NCBI RefSeq assembly: GCF_049896245.1
Contig: NZ_JAFCTX010000011.1
Coordinates: 1 to 64,000, forward strand
Length of the DNA: 64,000 nt
Direction of reading: 5' to 3'
Origin: Cypionkella sp049896245
GTDB lineage: Bacteria; Pseudomonadota; Alphaproteobacteria; Rhodobacterales; Rhodobacteraceae
This document shows positions 1 to 7,650 of the stretch, piece after piece (position 1 is the stretch's first letter; each line of letters starts with the position of its first letter). Position numbers and translations under genes: made by a program. The notes beneath the pieces were generated by a model that was not told the DNA's origin, made no database searches, and was given only the letters and a program-made list of their open reading frames with translations.

Positions 1-128
1 AAAGCCGCCACCCATAACTCAGCATAGCGATCAAAACTGATCCGGGTCGCCTCTAAAGCCGCAGACGCGAGGTTCTGCGCCGCGTCAACATGTAGGCCGA
101 CCGGACTAAAAGGGATAAGACTTTATAC
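1..128 (-). other. Open reading segment at window edge in a third frame
   Basis: Downstream of the RHS tail on the minus strand a third frame is open to the window end and reads like protein (for example HVDAAQNLASAALEATRISF followed by DRYAELWVAA). I see no ATG, GTG or TTG near its beginning. It may be a second frame change of the RHS tail or the remnant of another gene; the family is not recognised. Confidence 0.3.
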
Positions 129-303
129 GCATAGTTAATACCGGGTGTAGTGCTTGATATTATGGTTACACCGTTAGCGGCTACCTTACTTGCGGGCACC
201 CTATCGCTTAGACCTAATACCGAATGCCCGAGTTCATGCGCTAAAGGACGTCCGTTTCGATCCATTTTGAAATAGGAGTCATACACCGTTATCGTTGCGG
301 TTC

Positions 304-310
304 CTTTTTT
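304..310 (-). other. A-AAA-AAG slippery heptamer at the RHS frame change
   Basis: On the minus strand the codons read GCA AAA AAG GAA. The heptamer A AAA AAG is in the phase required for -1 ribosomal frameshifting, as in dnaX. A -1 slip joins the RHS frame directly to the HELGH-containing frame. A one-base loss from a 7-A run would look the same. No convincing Shine-Dalgarno-like stimulator lies about 10 nt upstream, and only a 4-bp ACCG/CGGT stem lies downstream. Confidence 0.5.
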
Positions 311-1117
311 GCCGAGCCGACTGTAGAAACGGCCAGCGTATTCTCCGATACTTTAGCGGCTGCATTTGGACCACCATCCACTATTCTAGCTCCTTTTCCT
401 GGCACCCCAATCGCTTCCAATACCGCCTTATCTTGCTTTACTTGTTCTTTAATTGACTCGGGGTAAAATCCCCGTGGCGTATTGTTGTATTTTCTTTCCA
501 ACGCCTTGAGCGCCTCAAGTTGCCTTTCTCCCTTAGGTTTTCCGCCACTATGCAAGATTGCCTGTAGGTCTTCTATGTTGTTCTTCAGCACATTACGAGC
601 GTCTTCCGCGTCTTTTGCGATAGCATCACGCTCCTCTTTTGAATGCGTATCACTCTGTATTTCATGCCCTGTCGCGTCACTCTTATTCACCGGATCGCCG
701 AAGCTATAGCTATACCGATTGGTCCCGACGCCAGCCTTGGTGACCTCCCACCAATCCGGCTGGATGAACATGCCGAGCTTGGGATCATAGTACCTTGCGT
801 TGAGGTATTGCAGGCCTGCGTCGCCGTCGTAGCGCTCGCCGATATAGCCTTTGGATTCGTTGGCGGCGGTAAGGTCGAAGTCGGTGGCGATCGCCTCGCC
901 ATAGGGGCGGAACACAGAGCGTTCGGCCATTTTGCCGTGTTTGGCGGCGTCGGTGCTGAACTGGGTGACGCCGTGCACGGTGCCAAGCGCGTCGCGGTGC
1001 AGGGCGGTGGCATAGGTGGCAGTGGCGTCATAGACGAGGCGGATGTTCGGCAGCGGATAGGCGTAGATCGCCTCGGTACTGGCGTTCTTCCAGTTGCGCA
1101 CCTCGATCGCGCGGTGG

Positions 1118-1136
1118 GGTGGGGTTTCACCCCACC
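1118..1136. repeat. REP-like hairpin, copy 1
   Basis: GGTGGGGT-TTC-ACCCCACC is a perfect 8-bp stem with a 3-base loop. The same stem recurs at 4864-4882. Here it lies inside the first codons of the RHS fragment and marks the point where the normal RHS sequence is lost. Confidence 0.7.
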
Positions 1137-1152
1137 GTCCGAGCGGCGGCAA

Positions 1153-1322
1153 AAGATGAACAAACCCCTAAGGCGCCATCATTAACCCATTGATCTCTAT
1201 AGATCAGCCCCACTGTCCACGCGTGGATACCCCCACAGGGCCGCGAAAGCGTTCGCGCCCGTCTCAAACCTCAAATCTCTCCACCGCAGCGATTTGTCCC
1301 CGGCAAGGGCAGGGGTCGGGCG
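1153..1322. other. Intergenic region with GTCCACGCGTGGA palindrome
   Basis: Non-coding stretch between ychF and the RHS fragment. It contains TGTCCACGCGTGGA (about 1216-1229), a palindrome repeated near 41890-41905. No promoter could be assigned with confidence. Confidence 0.5.
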
Positions 1323-2420
1323 TCACCCATTAAACAAGAAATGCAGCACGTCGCCGTCTTTGACCTCGTAGGTCTTGCCCTCAACCCGGAACTTGCCGGC
1401 TTCTTTCGCCCCGGACTCACCCTTGCCTGCGATATAATCGTCATAGGCGACGGTTTCGGCCCGGATAAACCCCTTCTCGAAATCACCGTGGATCACCCCA
1501 GCCGCCTGCGGCGCGAGCATGCCTTTATGGATCGTCCAGGCGCGGGCCTCTTTCGGGCCGACGGTGAAATAGGTCGACAGGCCGAGCAGCTGATAGCCCG
1601 CGCGGATCAAACGGTCCAAGCCTGCCTCATGAAGGCCCATTTCTTCGAGGAACATCGTGGCTTCGTCATCGGCCAACTGGCTGATTTCTTCCTCAATCTT
1701 CGCCGAGATCACCACAGACCCCGCACCCTGCTGCGCCGCCATTTCGGCCACGCGGGCGGACTGGCTGTTGCCATCGGCGGCGCAGGCTTCTTCGACATTG
1801 CAGACATACAAAACCGGCTTCGAGGTCAGCAGTTGCAGCAGCCGCCACTGCCGCTGATCTTCCTCGGCGATCTGCAGGTTGCGCGCCGGATGCCCCGCTT
1901 CCAGCAATTTCAACGCGGCGCGCAGCAGGCGATCCTGGTCAAGCGTGTCCTGATCACCGCCGCGCAGTTTCTTGGCAAGGCCGGTCAGGCGGCGCTCGAT
2001 GCTTTCCATATCGGCGATCATCAGCTCGGTCTCGATGGTTTCCGCGTCCGCCACCGGGTCAATCTTGCCTTCGACATGGGTGATGTCGCCGTCTTCAAAG
2101 CAGCGCAAAACATGCGCCACGGCATCACATTCGCGGATATTGGCGAGGAACTGGTTGCCAAGGCCTTCGCCCTTCGAGGCCCCCCGCACCAGACCCGCGA
2201 TATCGACAAAGGTCATCCGAGTCGGGATGATCTGCTTGGAACCTGCAATCGCCGCCAGCTTGTCCAGCCGCGCATCGGGCACAGCGACTTCGCCGACATT
2301 CGGCTCAATCGTGCAGAACGGGAAGTTTGCCGCCTGCGCTGCCGCCGTGCGGGTCAGCGCGTTGAACAGGGTGGATTTGCCGACATTCGGCAGACCAACG
2401 ATACCCATCTTGAAACCCAT
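1323..2420 (-). CDS. ychF: Ribosome-associated ATPase/GTPase YchF (Obg family)
   Basis: Universally conserved TRAFAC-class P-loop protein that prefers ATP and binds ribosomes; it acts in the cytoplasm in translation and stress responses. The protein (365 aa, normal for the family) starts MGFKMGIVGLPNVGKSTLFN, giving the G1 box GLPNVGKS near residue 8, then the DIAGLVRGASKGEGLGNQFL G3/switch II stretch, a coiled-coil middle and the C-terminal TGS-like domain ending VKDGDVLHFLFNG. The ATG at 2420 was chosen because it puts the P-loop at the usual distance; codons further upstream run through non-conserved sequence. It is divergent from trpA. Confidence 0.97.
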   Translation of the reverse strand: MGFKMGIVGLPNVGKSTLFNALTRTAAAQAANFPFCTIEPNVGEVAVPDARLDKLAAIAGSKQIIPTRMTFVDIAGLVRGASKGEGLGNQFLANIRECDAVAHVLRCFEDGDITHVEGKIDPVADAETIETELMIADMESIERRLTGLAKKLRGGDQDTLDQDRLLRAALKLLEAGHPARNLQIAEEDQRQWRLLQLLTSKPVLYVCNVEEACAADGNSQSARVAEMAAQQGAGSVVISAKIEEEISQLADDEATMFLEEMGLHEAGLDRLIRAGYQLLGLSTYFTVGPKEARAWTIHKGMLAPQAAGVIHGDFEKGFIRAETVAYDDYIAGKGESGAKEAGKFRVEGKTYEVKDGDVLHFLFNG

Positions 2421-2547
2421 AGCACACACCCCTTTTACCGGCCGATTGCCAACACCGCCTGATATCCAGACCGCCTGCGGCATAGGCAGGACAGGCGGTG
2501 CGGTCAAGGCTTTCGCGTGGGAAACCTGCGCGGGCTTGGGTATGGGA

Positions 2548-2580
2548 GCCTCCGGCGGGAGTATTTTCGCCAAGATGAAA
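2548..2580 (+). repeat. Intergenic repeat (GGGAGTATTT type), copy A
   Basis: CCTCCGGCGGGAGTATTTTC followed by GCCAAGATGAAA. Related copies lie at 11521, 13863, 42138 and 60098, all on the same strand, with a looser reverse copy near 3483-3530. It lies between divergent ychF and trpA. Confidence 0.75.
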
Positions 2581-2674
2581 TTGCGAGACGGGCTTTGGCT
2601 GGGCTGAAGGGGCATTGATTTTCCGGGGCTTCCCGTGCAAACCGCTAGACAGATTTGCAGGGATGGGCCGGGAT

Positions 2675-3466
2675 ATGAGCAGAATCGATGACACGTTCGC
2701 GCGGCTGAAATCGCAGCAGAAAAAGGCCTTTGTCGCCTATATCATGGCGGGCGACCCGGATGTGGCGCGTTCGCTGGCGGTGATGCAGGGGCTGCCGGGG
2801 GCGGGGGTTGATATCATCGAGCTGGGCCTGCCGTTCACTGATCCGATGGCGGATGGCCCGACGATTCAGCTGGCGGGCCAGCGTGCGCTGGAAGCGGGGA
2901 TGACGCTGGACAAGACCCTGCAGATGGTACGCGATTTCCGCAGCGGTGACAAAATCACCCCCATCGTGCTGATGGGCTATTACAACCCGATCTACGCGCG
3001 CGGCGTCGATCTGTTCCTGACCCAAGCCACCGAGGCGGGCATCGACGGGCTGATCATCGTCGATCTTCCGCCCGAGGAAGACGCCGAGTTGTGCCTGCCC
3101 GCGCAAGCTGCGGGTCTGAACTTCATCCGTCTCGCCACCCCCACCACCGACGCCAAACGCCTGCCGAAAGTGCTGCAAAACACGTCCGGTTTCGTCTATT
3201 ACGTCTCGGTCACCGGCATCACCGGGGCGGCTGCGGCGCAGGCGGGCGATGTCGGGCCGGAAGTGACGCGGATCAAACGCTCGACCGATCTGCCAGTGAT
3301 TGTCGGCTTTGGCATCAACACGCCCGAGGCCGCGAAAGCCATCGCATCGGTGGCTGACGGCTGCGTGGTCGGATCTGCCATCGTCAAGGAAATAAGCACC
3401 GGCAAATCCGTAGAGGACGTGCTGGCCTTCGTGGCAACTCTCGCAGCAGGCGCACATTCGGCCTGA
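2675..3466 (+). CDS. trpA: Tryptophan synthase alpha chain
   Basis: Cleaves indole-3-glycerol phosphate to indole and glyceraldehyde-3-phosphate and passes indole to TrpB in the alpha2beta2 complex. The 263-residue protein has the TIM-barrel signature IELGLPFTDPMADGPTIQ near residues 48-65 (catalytic Glu and Asp) and the phosphate-binding VGFGINTPEAAKAI and GSAIVKEI near the C-terminus. The ATG at 2675 follows a GGGCCGGG stretch and gives the family start MSRIDDTFARLK. No trpB lies next to it. It may share an upstream region with divergent ychF, where a copy of the intergenic repeat sits. Confidence 0.97.
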   Translation: MSRIDDTFARLKSQQKKAFVAYIMAGDPDVARSLAVMQGLPGAGVDIIELGLPFTDPMADGPTIQLAGQRALEAGMTLDKTLQMVRDFRSGDKITPIVLMGYYNPIYARGVDLFLTQATEAGIDGLIIVDLPPEEDAELCLPAQAAGLNFIRLATPTTDAKRLPKVLQNTSGFVYYVSVTGITGAAAAQAGDVGPEVTRIKRSTDLPVIVGFGINTPEAAKAIASVADGCVVGSAIVKEISTGKSVEDVLAFVATLAAGAHSA

Positions 3467-3482
3467 ACCGCTAAAACTTGTC

Positions 3483-3543
3483 TAAAATTGTCATCCTCTC
3501 TGCTCAAATATCCCACCGGGGTCCGGGGGTGTGAAACCCCCGG
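3483..3543 (-). repeat. Reverse-oriented relative of the intergenic repeat with hairpin
   Basis: Downstream of trpA. Contains CCGGGGGT-N5-ACCCCCGG (3523-3543) and, on the minus strand, GGTGGGATATTTGAGC, which resembles the GGGAGTATTT family. It may end trpA transcription, although it lacks a T-run. Confidence 0.45.
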
Positions 3544-3597
3544 CGGCTGGCCCCAAAACACTCCGGCGTCCAGCGGCGAACCCCATTGCGTCAAACC

Positions 3598-3632
3598 GTT
3601 GAAATTGGTAATGATCCATGACCAATTTCAAC
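3598..3632 (+). promoter_or_regulatory. Perfect 12-bp inverted repeat before the lldD-type gene
   Basis: GTTGAAATTGGT (3598-3609) and ACCAATTTCAAC (3621-3632) are perfect reverse complements separated by 11 bases, ending 14 bases before the start codon. The TTGGT..ACCAA core recalls GntR/FadR-type operators, for example LldR sites, but the spacer is longer than usual. A hairpin covering the leader is the alternative. Confidence 0.5.
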
Positions 3633-3646
3633 GAAAAGGTCCAGAC

Positions 3647-4813
3647 ATGCCCCCGGTGATCACCTGCATCGACGATCTCAAGCAGCTTTACAAAAAGCGC
3701 ACGCCGAAGATGTTTTATGATTACTGCGAAAGCGGGTCGTATACCGAGCAGACCTTCACCGAAAACACCACGGATTTTAGTAAAATCCGACTGCGGCAAC
3801 GGGTTGCGCGCGATCTGACCGGGCGCAGCACCGAAGTTTCCATGCTGGGCGCGCCCGTCACTATGCCCGTGGCGCTGTCTCCAGTCGGCTCCACTGGCAT
3901 GCAATGGCCGGATGGTGAGATCAAAGCCGCCCGTGCTGCCGCCGCGTTCGGGGTGCCGTTCACGCTGTCCACCATGTCGATCTGTTCCATCGAGGATGTG
4001 GCCGCGCACGCGCCGACGCCGTTCTGGTTCCAGCTTTATGTGATGAAAGACGAAGACTTCGTCGATGCCATCATTGAACGCGCCCGGGCGGCGAAATGCT
4101 CGGCTTTGGTGCTGACGCTGGATCTGCAAATTCTGGGCCAGCGCCATAAGGATTTGAAGAACGGGTTGACCAGCCCGCCGAAACTGACGCTTCCGAACAT
4201 GATCAACATGGCGACCAAACCGGCGTGGTCGCTGGGGATGCTGCAAACCCCCCGCCGTACCTTCCGCAATATCGTCGGGCATGTGAAGGGCGTCACCGAT
4301 CTGGCGGATCTGACAAAATGGGCGAATGAGCAGTTCGACCCGATGCTGGACTGGGGCAAGGTCAAGCGCATCCGCGACCAATGGGGCGGCAAGCTCATTC
4401 TGAAGGGCATCCTCGACGCCGACGACGCCCGCTTGGCCGCCGATGTCGGGGCCGACGCGATGATCGTCTCGAACCACGGCGGGCGGCAGTTGGATGGGGC
4501 GTTGTCTTCAATCCGCGTGCTGCCGTCGATTGTGAAGGCGGTCGGCGATCAGACGGAAATCTACATGGACAGCGGCATCCGCTCGGGTCAAGACGTGCTG
4601 AAAGCCCTCGCCTTGGGTGCCAAATCCACCTTTATTGGCCGCAGTTTCATCTACGGTCTGGGCGCGATGGGGCAGGCGGGTGTGACGAAAGCGCTGGAAG
4701 TGATCCAGAAGGAGTTTGATATCTCGATGGCTTTGTGTGGGGTGCAAAAAGCCCGCGACATCAGCCGCGAACACGTTCTGGTGCCGAAGGATTTTGAGGG
4801 CGATTGGGTGTGA
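3647..4813 (+). CDS. lldD: FMN-dependent alpha-hydroxy-acid oxidase / L-lactate dehydrogenase
   Basis: Oxidises an L-2-hydroxy acid, most likely L-lactate to pyruvate, with FMN, passing electrons to the quinone pool or oxygen. The 388-residue protein has family length. It contains FYDYCESGSYTEQT near the N-terminus, the FMN-binding PVALSPVGSTGM, TLDLQILGQRHKD, the lysine of LILKGIL, the active-site SNHGGRQLDG near residue 276 and DSGIRSGQDVLKALALGAKS followed by FIGRSF. The ATG at 3647 follows AAAAGG and gives the conserved beginning. A perfect inverted repeat upstream suggests operator control. The substrate cannot be fixed from sequence; mandelate- or glycolate-type members look similar. 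Confidence 0.9.
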   Translation: MPPVITCIDDLKQLYKKRTPKMFYDYCESGSYTEQTFTENTTDFSKIRLRQRVARDLTGRSTEVSMLGAPVTMPVALSPVGSTGMQWPDGEIKAARAAAAFGVPFTLSTMSICSIEDVAAHAPTPFWFQLYVMKDEDFVDAIIERARAAKCSALVLTLDLQILGQRHKDLKNGLTSPPKLTLPNMINMATKPAWSLGMLQTPRRTFRNIVGHVKGVTDLADLTKWANEQFDPMLDWGKVKRIRDQWGGKLILKGILDADDARLAADVGADAMIVSNHGGRQLDGALSSIRVLPSIVKAVGDQTEIYMDSGIRSGQDVLKALALGAKSTFIGRSFIYGLGAMGQAGVTKALEVIQKEFDISMALCGVQKARDISREHVLVPKDFEGDWV

Positions 4814-4860
4814 TGTGCGGTGGGGTGAAACTCTAGCCTACCCAAGTTTCAAGCGCAGCG

Positions 4861-4890
4861 TAGGGTGGGGTTTTACCCCACCGTGCCCTA
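4861..4890. terminator. Bidirectional hairpin between convergent genes (REP-like copy 2)
   Basis: TAGGGTGGGGTTTTACCCCA followed by CCGTGCCCTA forms a stem with core GGTGGGGT/ACCCCACC. It lies between the ends of the lldD-type gene and the MFS gene, overlapping the latter's stop codon. The same core occurs at 1118-1136. Confidence 0.55.
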
Positions 4891-6027
4891 CCGCCGCAAC
4901 AACACCCGTGCCAGCACCGGGATGCCTGCCAGCATCACCGCCGCGCAGACGAAGGCAAAGCGCAGACCAAAATGCCCGGCAATAAAGCCAATCGCGGGCG
5001 GGCCGAAGAAATAGCCGAAATAGCCGATCAGCGTCGCCCGCGCCACCGCCCGCGCCCGCGCGGCGGGGTCCGACAGTTGGCCCACCAGCGAGAACACCGT
5101 GGGTGCAATTACCGATGATCCGATCCCCATCACGATGAACCCGGCATAGGCCATCGCAGGCGTCACAGCCAAAGCCGCTGCCAAAGCGCCCACAGCCGCG
5201 ATCACAGCACCCCCGGTCAGCAGCCAGACGGCAGGGATACGGCTGGCCAAACCTTGCCCGAACAACCGTGCCACCCCCATGGTGATCGCCATCACCGCAG
5301 GCCCCATTGCGCCATCAGACGGGCTGCCGCCAAGGTTCTTCTCGATATGCAACGCCGACCAGTTCTCTGCCGCATTCTCGGTCAGAAACGCGATCAGCAC
5401 CATCGCGCCGCCGATCACCGGCACCAGGCCCAGATGCGCCGCCCCCTTGCCTTTGGGGCGGGCAAGTCCCTCAATCCGGCCATCTTTCTCATAGGCCGCA
5501 AGTGCGATCAGCCCGGCCATCGCCGCCATGCTGCACAACACCCATGCAGGCGACCACCCCGCACTGCGCAAAACTCCGGTGGCAATCGCCCCGCCCGCAT
5601 AGCCAAAACTATAGGCGGCATGGCACAGGTTCATCAGCGGCCGCCCGCTTTGCGTCTCAAGCGTCGCCACCCGCGCGTTCATCAACACATCGGTCAGGCC
5701 GGTGCCCGCCCCGCAAGCCATCATCGCCAGCGGAAACAGCATCAGATGGCTGAACTGCCCCGGCAGGGTGAAGGCCACGCACATCAACAGGCACGAAATC
5801 AGCATCGCGCGGCGCCCAAACGCCACGCCCAGACGCGGGGCTACCAGCATGGCACAGACCGCGGCGATTGGCGTCATGAACATCAAAGCCCCCAAGTGGG
5901 ACTCGTCAATATCCAGCATGGTCTTGATATCGGGCAGATCGGCGGCAAAAGAGCCCCACAGCACGCCCATCGCGGCAAAAGCCGCCACGGCGGGCCGGGC
6001 GATGCGAAGGGTGGCAAGCGCGGTCAT
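4888..6027 (-). CDS. MFS transporter (12-TM type)
   Basis: Integral inner-membrane major facilitator of 379 residues. Hydrophobic segments are spread over the whole length. Recognisable MFS features are VAPRLGVAFGRRAMLI after TM2 (loop 2-3 motif), GAGTGLTDVLMNARVATLE around TM4, and the second-half VARLFGQGLASRIP loop. The ATG at 6027 gives MTALATLRIARPAVAAFAAM, placing TM1 directly after a short N-terminus; upstream codons are Cys/Arg-rich and not membrane-like. It resembles fucose-permease or drug-exporter-like MFS proteins, but the substrate is unknown. It is a single gene, convergent with the lldD-type gene. Confidence 0.85.
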   Translation of the reverse strand: MTALATLRIARPAVAAFAAMGVLWGSFAADLPDIKTMLDIDESHLGALMFMTPIAAVCAMLVAPRLGVAFGRRAMLISCLLMCVAFTLPGQFSHLMLFPLAMMACGAGTGLTDVLMNARVATLETQSGRPLMNLCHAAYSFGYAGGAIATGVLRSAGWSPAWVLCSMAAMAGLIALAAYEKDGRIEGLARPKGKGAAHLGLVPVIGGAMVLIAFLTENAAENWSALHIEKNLGGSPSDGAMGPAVMAITMGVARLFGQGLASRIPAVWLLTGGAVIAAVGALAAALAVTPAMAYAGFIVMGIGSSVIAPTVFSLVGQLSDPAARARAVARATLIGYFGYFFGPPAIGFIAGHFGLRFAFVCAAVMLAGIPVLARVLLRR

Positions 6028-6146
6028 GAAGGCAATCCTTTGCGCCTTGGCTAACTGCCTCGTGCCGTCTCGGCTTGCACAACAGCGACACGCACGCGGC
6101 AGGATTGACCGTTGTTTGATCAAATCGCGCCGCGCCAGCATCTGGC

Positions 6147-7061
6147 CTAAAGCGGCTGGATCAGCGATTGATGCACCGCCACCCCCGCCATCGCGCCATC
6201 ACGGGCGGCGAACACCGCGCCGTAGACCGGGCGGGCCAGATCCCCCGCCGCATAGATGCCGGCAACTTTGGTTTGCTGCATCATATCCACCTCAAGATAC
6301 GGGCCGGTCGGCCCCGCCAGCACCGCACAGCCCAACTGATCGGCCAGATCGCAAGCAGGACAAGATTGCGACACCAGATAGATCACTTGGCAAGCCACCG
6401 CCGCGCCGCTGTCCAATTCCACCGCTTGAAGCCCGGTTGCATCGGCTTGAAATCGGCGCACCGCACCATCCTCCACCGCAATACCTGCGCGGCTCAGACT
6501 GGCTCGCTCATCCAAGGTTAACGCATAACCATTAGAAAACACCGTCAGATCACCCGTCCATTCTCGCAGCAGACTGGCGTGATGCGGCAACCCGTCTGCG
6601 GTCATCAAAATGCCGGTCGGGCGGTCTGCGTTCTCAAAGCCATGGCAATAGGGGCATTGCAGCGCCCAATCGCTCCAGCCTTGCGACAGCCCCGGCAGAT
6701 CGGGCAAAATATCCCGCATCCCATACGCCAGGATTACCCGCCGTGCCAAGATCACCCCTGCCGCCTCCACCCGGAACACATCACCCTCGCGGCTGATCCG
6801 GCCCACCTTCTGCTCCAGCATTTGCACCGTCGGATAGGCCAGCACATCGGCCCGGCCCGCCGCCTGCATCTGTGCCGGGCTGTGGCCATCCTGCCCGAGA
6901 AAGCCGTGCCCCGCCGCCGAGAACCGATTGCGGGGCTGACCCAGATCATAGACCACCACCCGCTTGCGCGCCCGCCCCAGATACAGCGCCGCCGTCAGCC
7001 CCGCAAAACTGCCGCCGATCACCGCCACATCAACTATTTCCGCCACATCCGTCGCAGCCAT
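6147..7061 (-). CDS. Thioredoxin-reductase-like NAD(P)/FAD oxidoreductase
   Basis: A 304-residue flavoprotein of the low-molecular-weight TrxR-like class. The N-terminal FAD-binding motif is VAVIGGSFAGLTAALYLGRA (residues about 12-31). A CPYCHGFE redox dithiol occurs near residue 135 and the second FAD motif GIYAAGDLARPVYGAVFAA near the C-terminus. Family members reduce dithiol or disulfide partners, or act as bacillithiol-disulfide or ferredoxin-NADP type reductases; the partner here is unknown. It is divergent from an Rrf2 regulator, and the shared 45-bp gap carries the CATGTAAC palindrome, so co-regulation by that regulator is likely. Confidence 0.9.
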   Translation of the reverse strand: MAATDVAEIVDVAVIGGSFAGLTAALYLGRARKRVVVYDLGQPRNRFSAAGHGFLGQDGHSPAQMQAAGRADVLAYPTVQMLEQKVGRISREGDVFRVEAAGVILARRVILAYGMRDILPDLPGLSQGWSDWALQCPYCHGFENADRPTGILMTADGLPHHASLLREWTGDLTVFSNGYALTLDERASLSRAGIAVEDGAVRRFQADATGLQAVELDSGAAVACQVIYLVSQSCPACDLADQLGCAVLAGPTGPYLEVDMMQQTKVAGIYAAGDLARPVYGAVFAARDGAMAGVAVHQSLIQPL

Positions 7062-7086
7062 CTGGTTCTCCTTGCCAATTCCGAAT

Positions 7087-7109
7087 CATGTAACTATAAA
7101 AGTTACATG
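7087..7109. promoter_or_regulatory. Rrf2 operator candidate (CATGTAAC-N7-GTTACATG)
   Basis: A perfect 8-bp inverted repeat separated by TATAAAA lies in the divergent gap. Its right arm ends in the ATG start codon of the regulator. This is the typical place for autoregulation that also covers the promoter of the divergent flavoprotein gene. Confidence 0.7.
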
Positions 7110-7592
7110 AAACAGAATGGAAAACTAGCCCTCGCCTTGCACAGCCTTGGCCATCTGGCGTTACGCCAAACCCCGATGACCTCGGAAGCGATTGCAGCGC
7201 AGAACCAAACCCACCCGGTTGTGGTGCGCCGCGTGCTGGGGCGGTTGCGCGATGCGGGCCTTTTGCTGTCGGAAAAGGGCCATGCGGGCGGCTGGCGACT
7301 GGCAAAGCCCGCCGATCAAATCTCGGTCGCCGACGTCTATCGCGCGATTGACGAGCCGTTTCTGGCGATCCAACTGCCGCAAGCCCCACCCGAATGTAGC
7401 ATTGTCGCGGCGATGCAAGGCATGGTCCGCGCCGCGATGGCCGAGGCCGAGGCGGTGCTGCACAGCCATTTCGCCCGCCAAAGCATCGCAGACCTTGCGC
7501 GTGCCATGCAGGGTCACACCCACGACCACCAGCGCGACCCGCACGGCCACCCGGAAAAACCAGCTTCCCTTCCAGGCGATTCCCCGCTATAG
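7107..7592 (+). CDS. Rrf2-family transcriptional regulator
   Basis: A 161-residue winged-helix regulator: MKQNGKLALALHSLGHLALR, then SEAIAAQNQTHPVVVRRVLG as recognition region, GLLLSEKGHAGGWRLAKP as wing, and the Rrf2-typical DQISVADVYRAID. Only one cysteine (PPECSIV, about residue 97) is present, so the three-Cys Fe-S site of IscR/NsrR is absent; a redox-thiol or metabolite signal is more likely. The C-terminus is His-rich (HTHDHQRDPHGH), which could bind metal. The start at 7107 is set by the palindromic operator and family alignment. Its likely target is the divergent TrxR-like gene. Confidence 0.88.
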   Translation: MKQNGKLALALHSLGHLALRQTPMTSEAIAAQNQTHPVVVRRVLGRLRDAGLLLSEKGHAGGWRLAKPADQISVADVYRAIDEPFLAIQLPQAPPECSIVAAMQGMVRAAMAEAEAVLHSHFARQSIADLARAMQGHTHDHQRDPHGHPEKPASLPGDSPL

Positions 7593-7650
7593 GCCCGCGA
7601 TCGCGCCATGCACCCTTGAACGTTGGCGGATATATATATGGAGAAACAAC

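Larger units (their letters stand above)
53..1152 (-). pseudogene. RHS core C-terminal fragment with frameshifted metallopeptidase-like tail
   Basis: The upstream frame (1152 to 289) reads an RHS repeat-associated core: residues about 110-165 carry GYIGERYDGDAGLQYL, ARYYDPKLGMF and the closing NRYSYSFGDPVN/DATGH signature. RHS/YD-repeat proteins normally exceed 1000 residues; here only the end of the core remains. The first about 15 codons are a REP-like hairpin rather than protein-like sequence, so the 5' part is missing. A variable tail follows and this frame stops at 289. In the -1 frame the reading continues without a gap from the same place, through TITVYDSYFKMDRNGRPLAH to AHELGHSVLGLSD, a zinc-peptidase HExxH motif, and stops at 53. 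RHS C-termini are usually polymorphic toxins, so the tail is inferred to be a metallopeptidase toxin. Whether this is a broken gene, an indel or programmed frameshifting cannot be settled here. Confidence 0.7.

Noticed and set aside
1341..2462. Plus-strand open frame opposite ychF
   Set aside because: Shadow of a highly conserved gene; the translation shows no family motif.
6579..7106. Longer Rrf2 gene starting at 6579
   Set aside because: The upstream frame is antisense to the flavoprotein gene; the regulator begins at 7107, at the operator.
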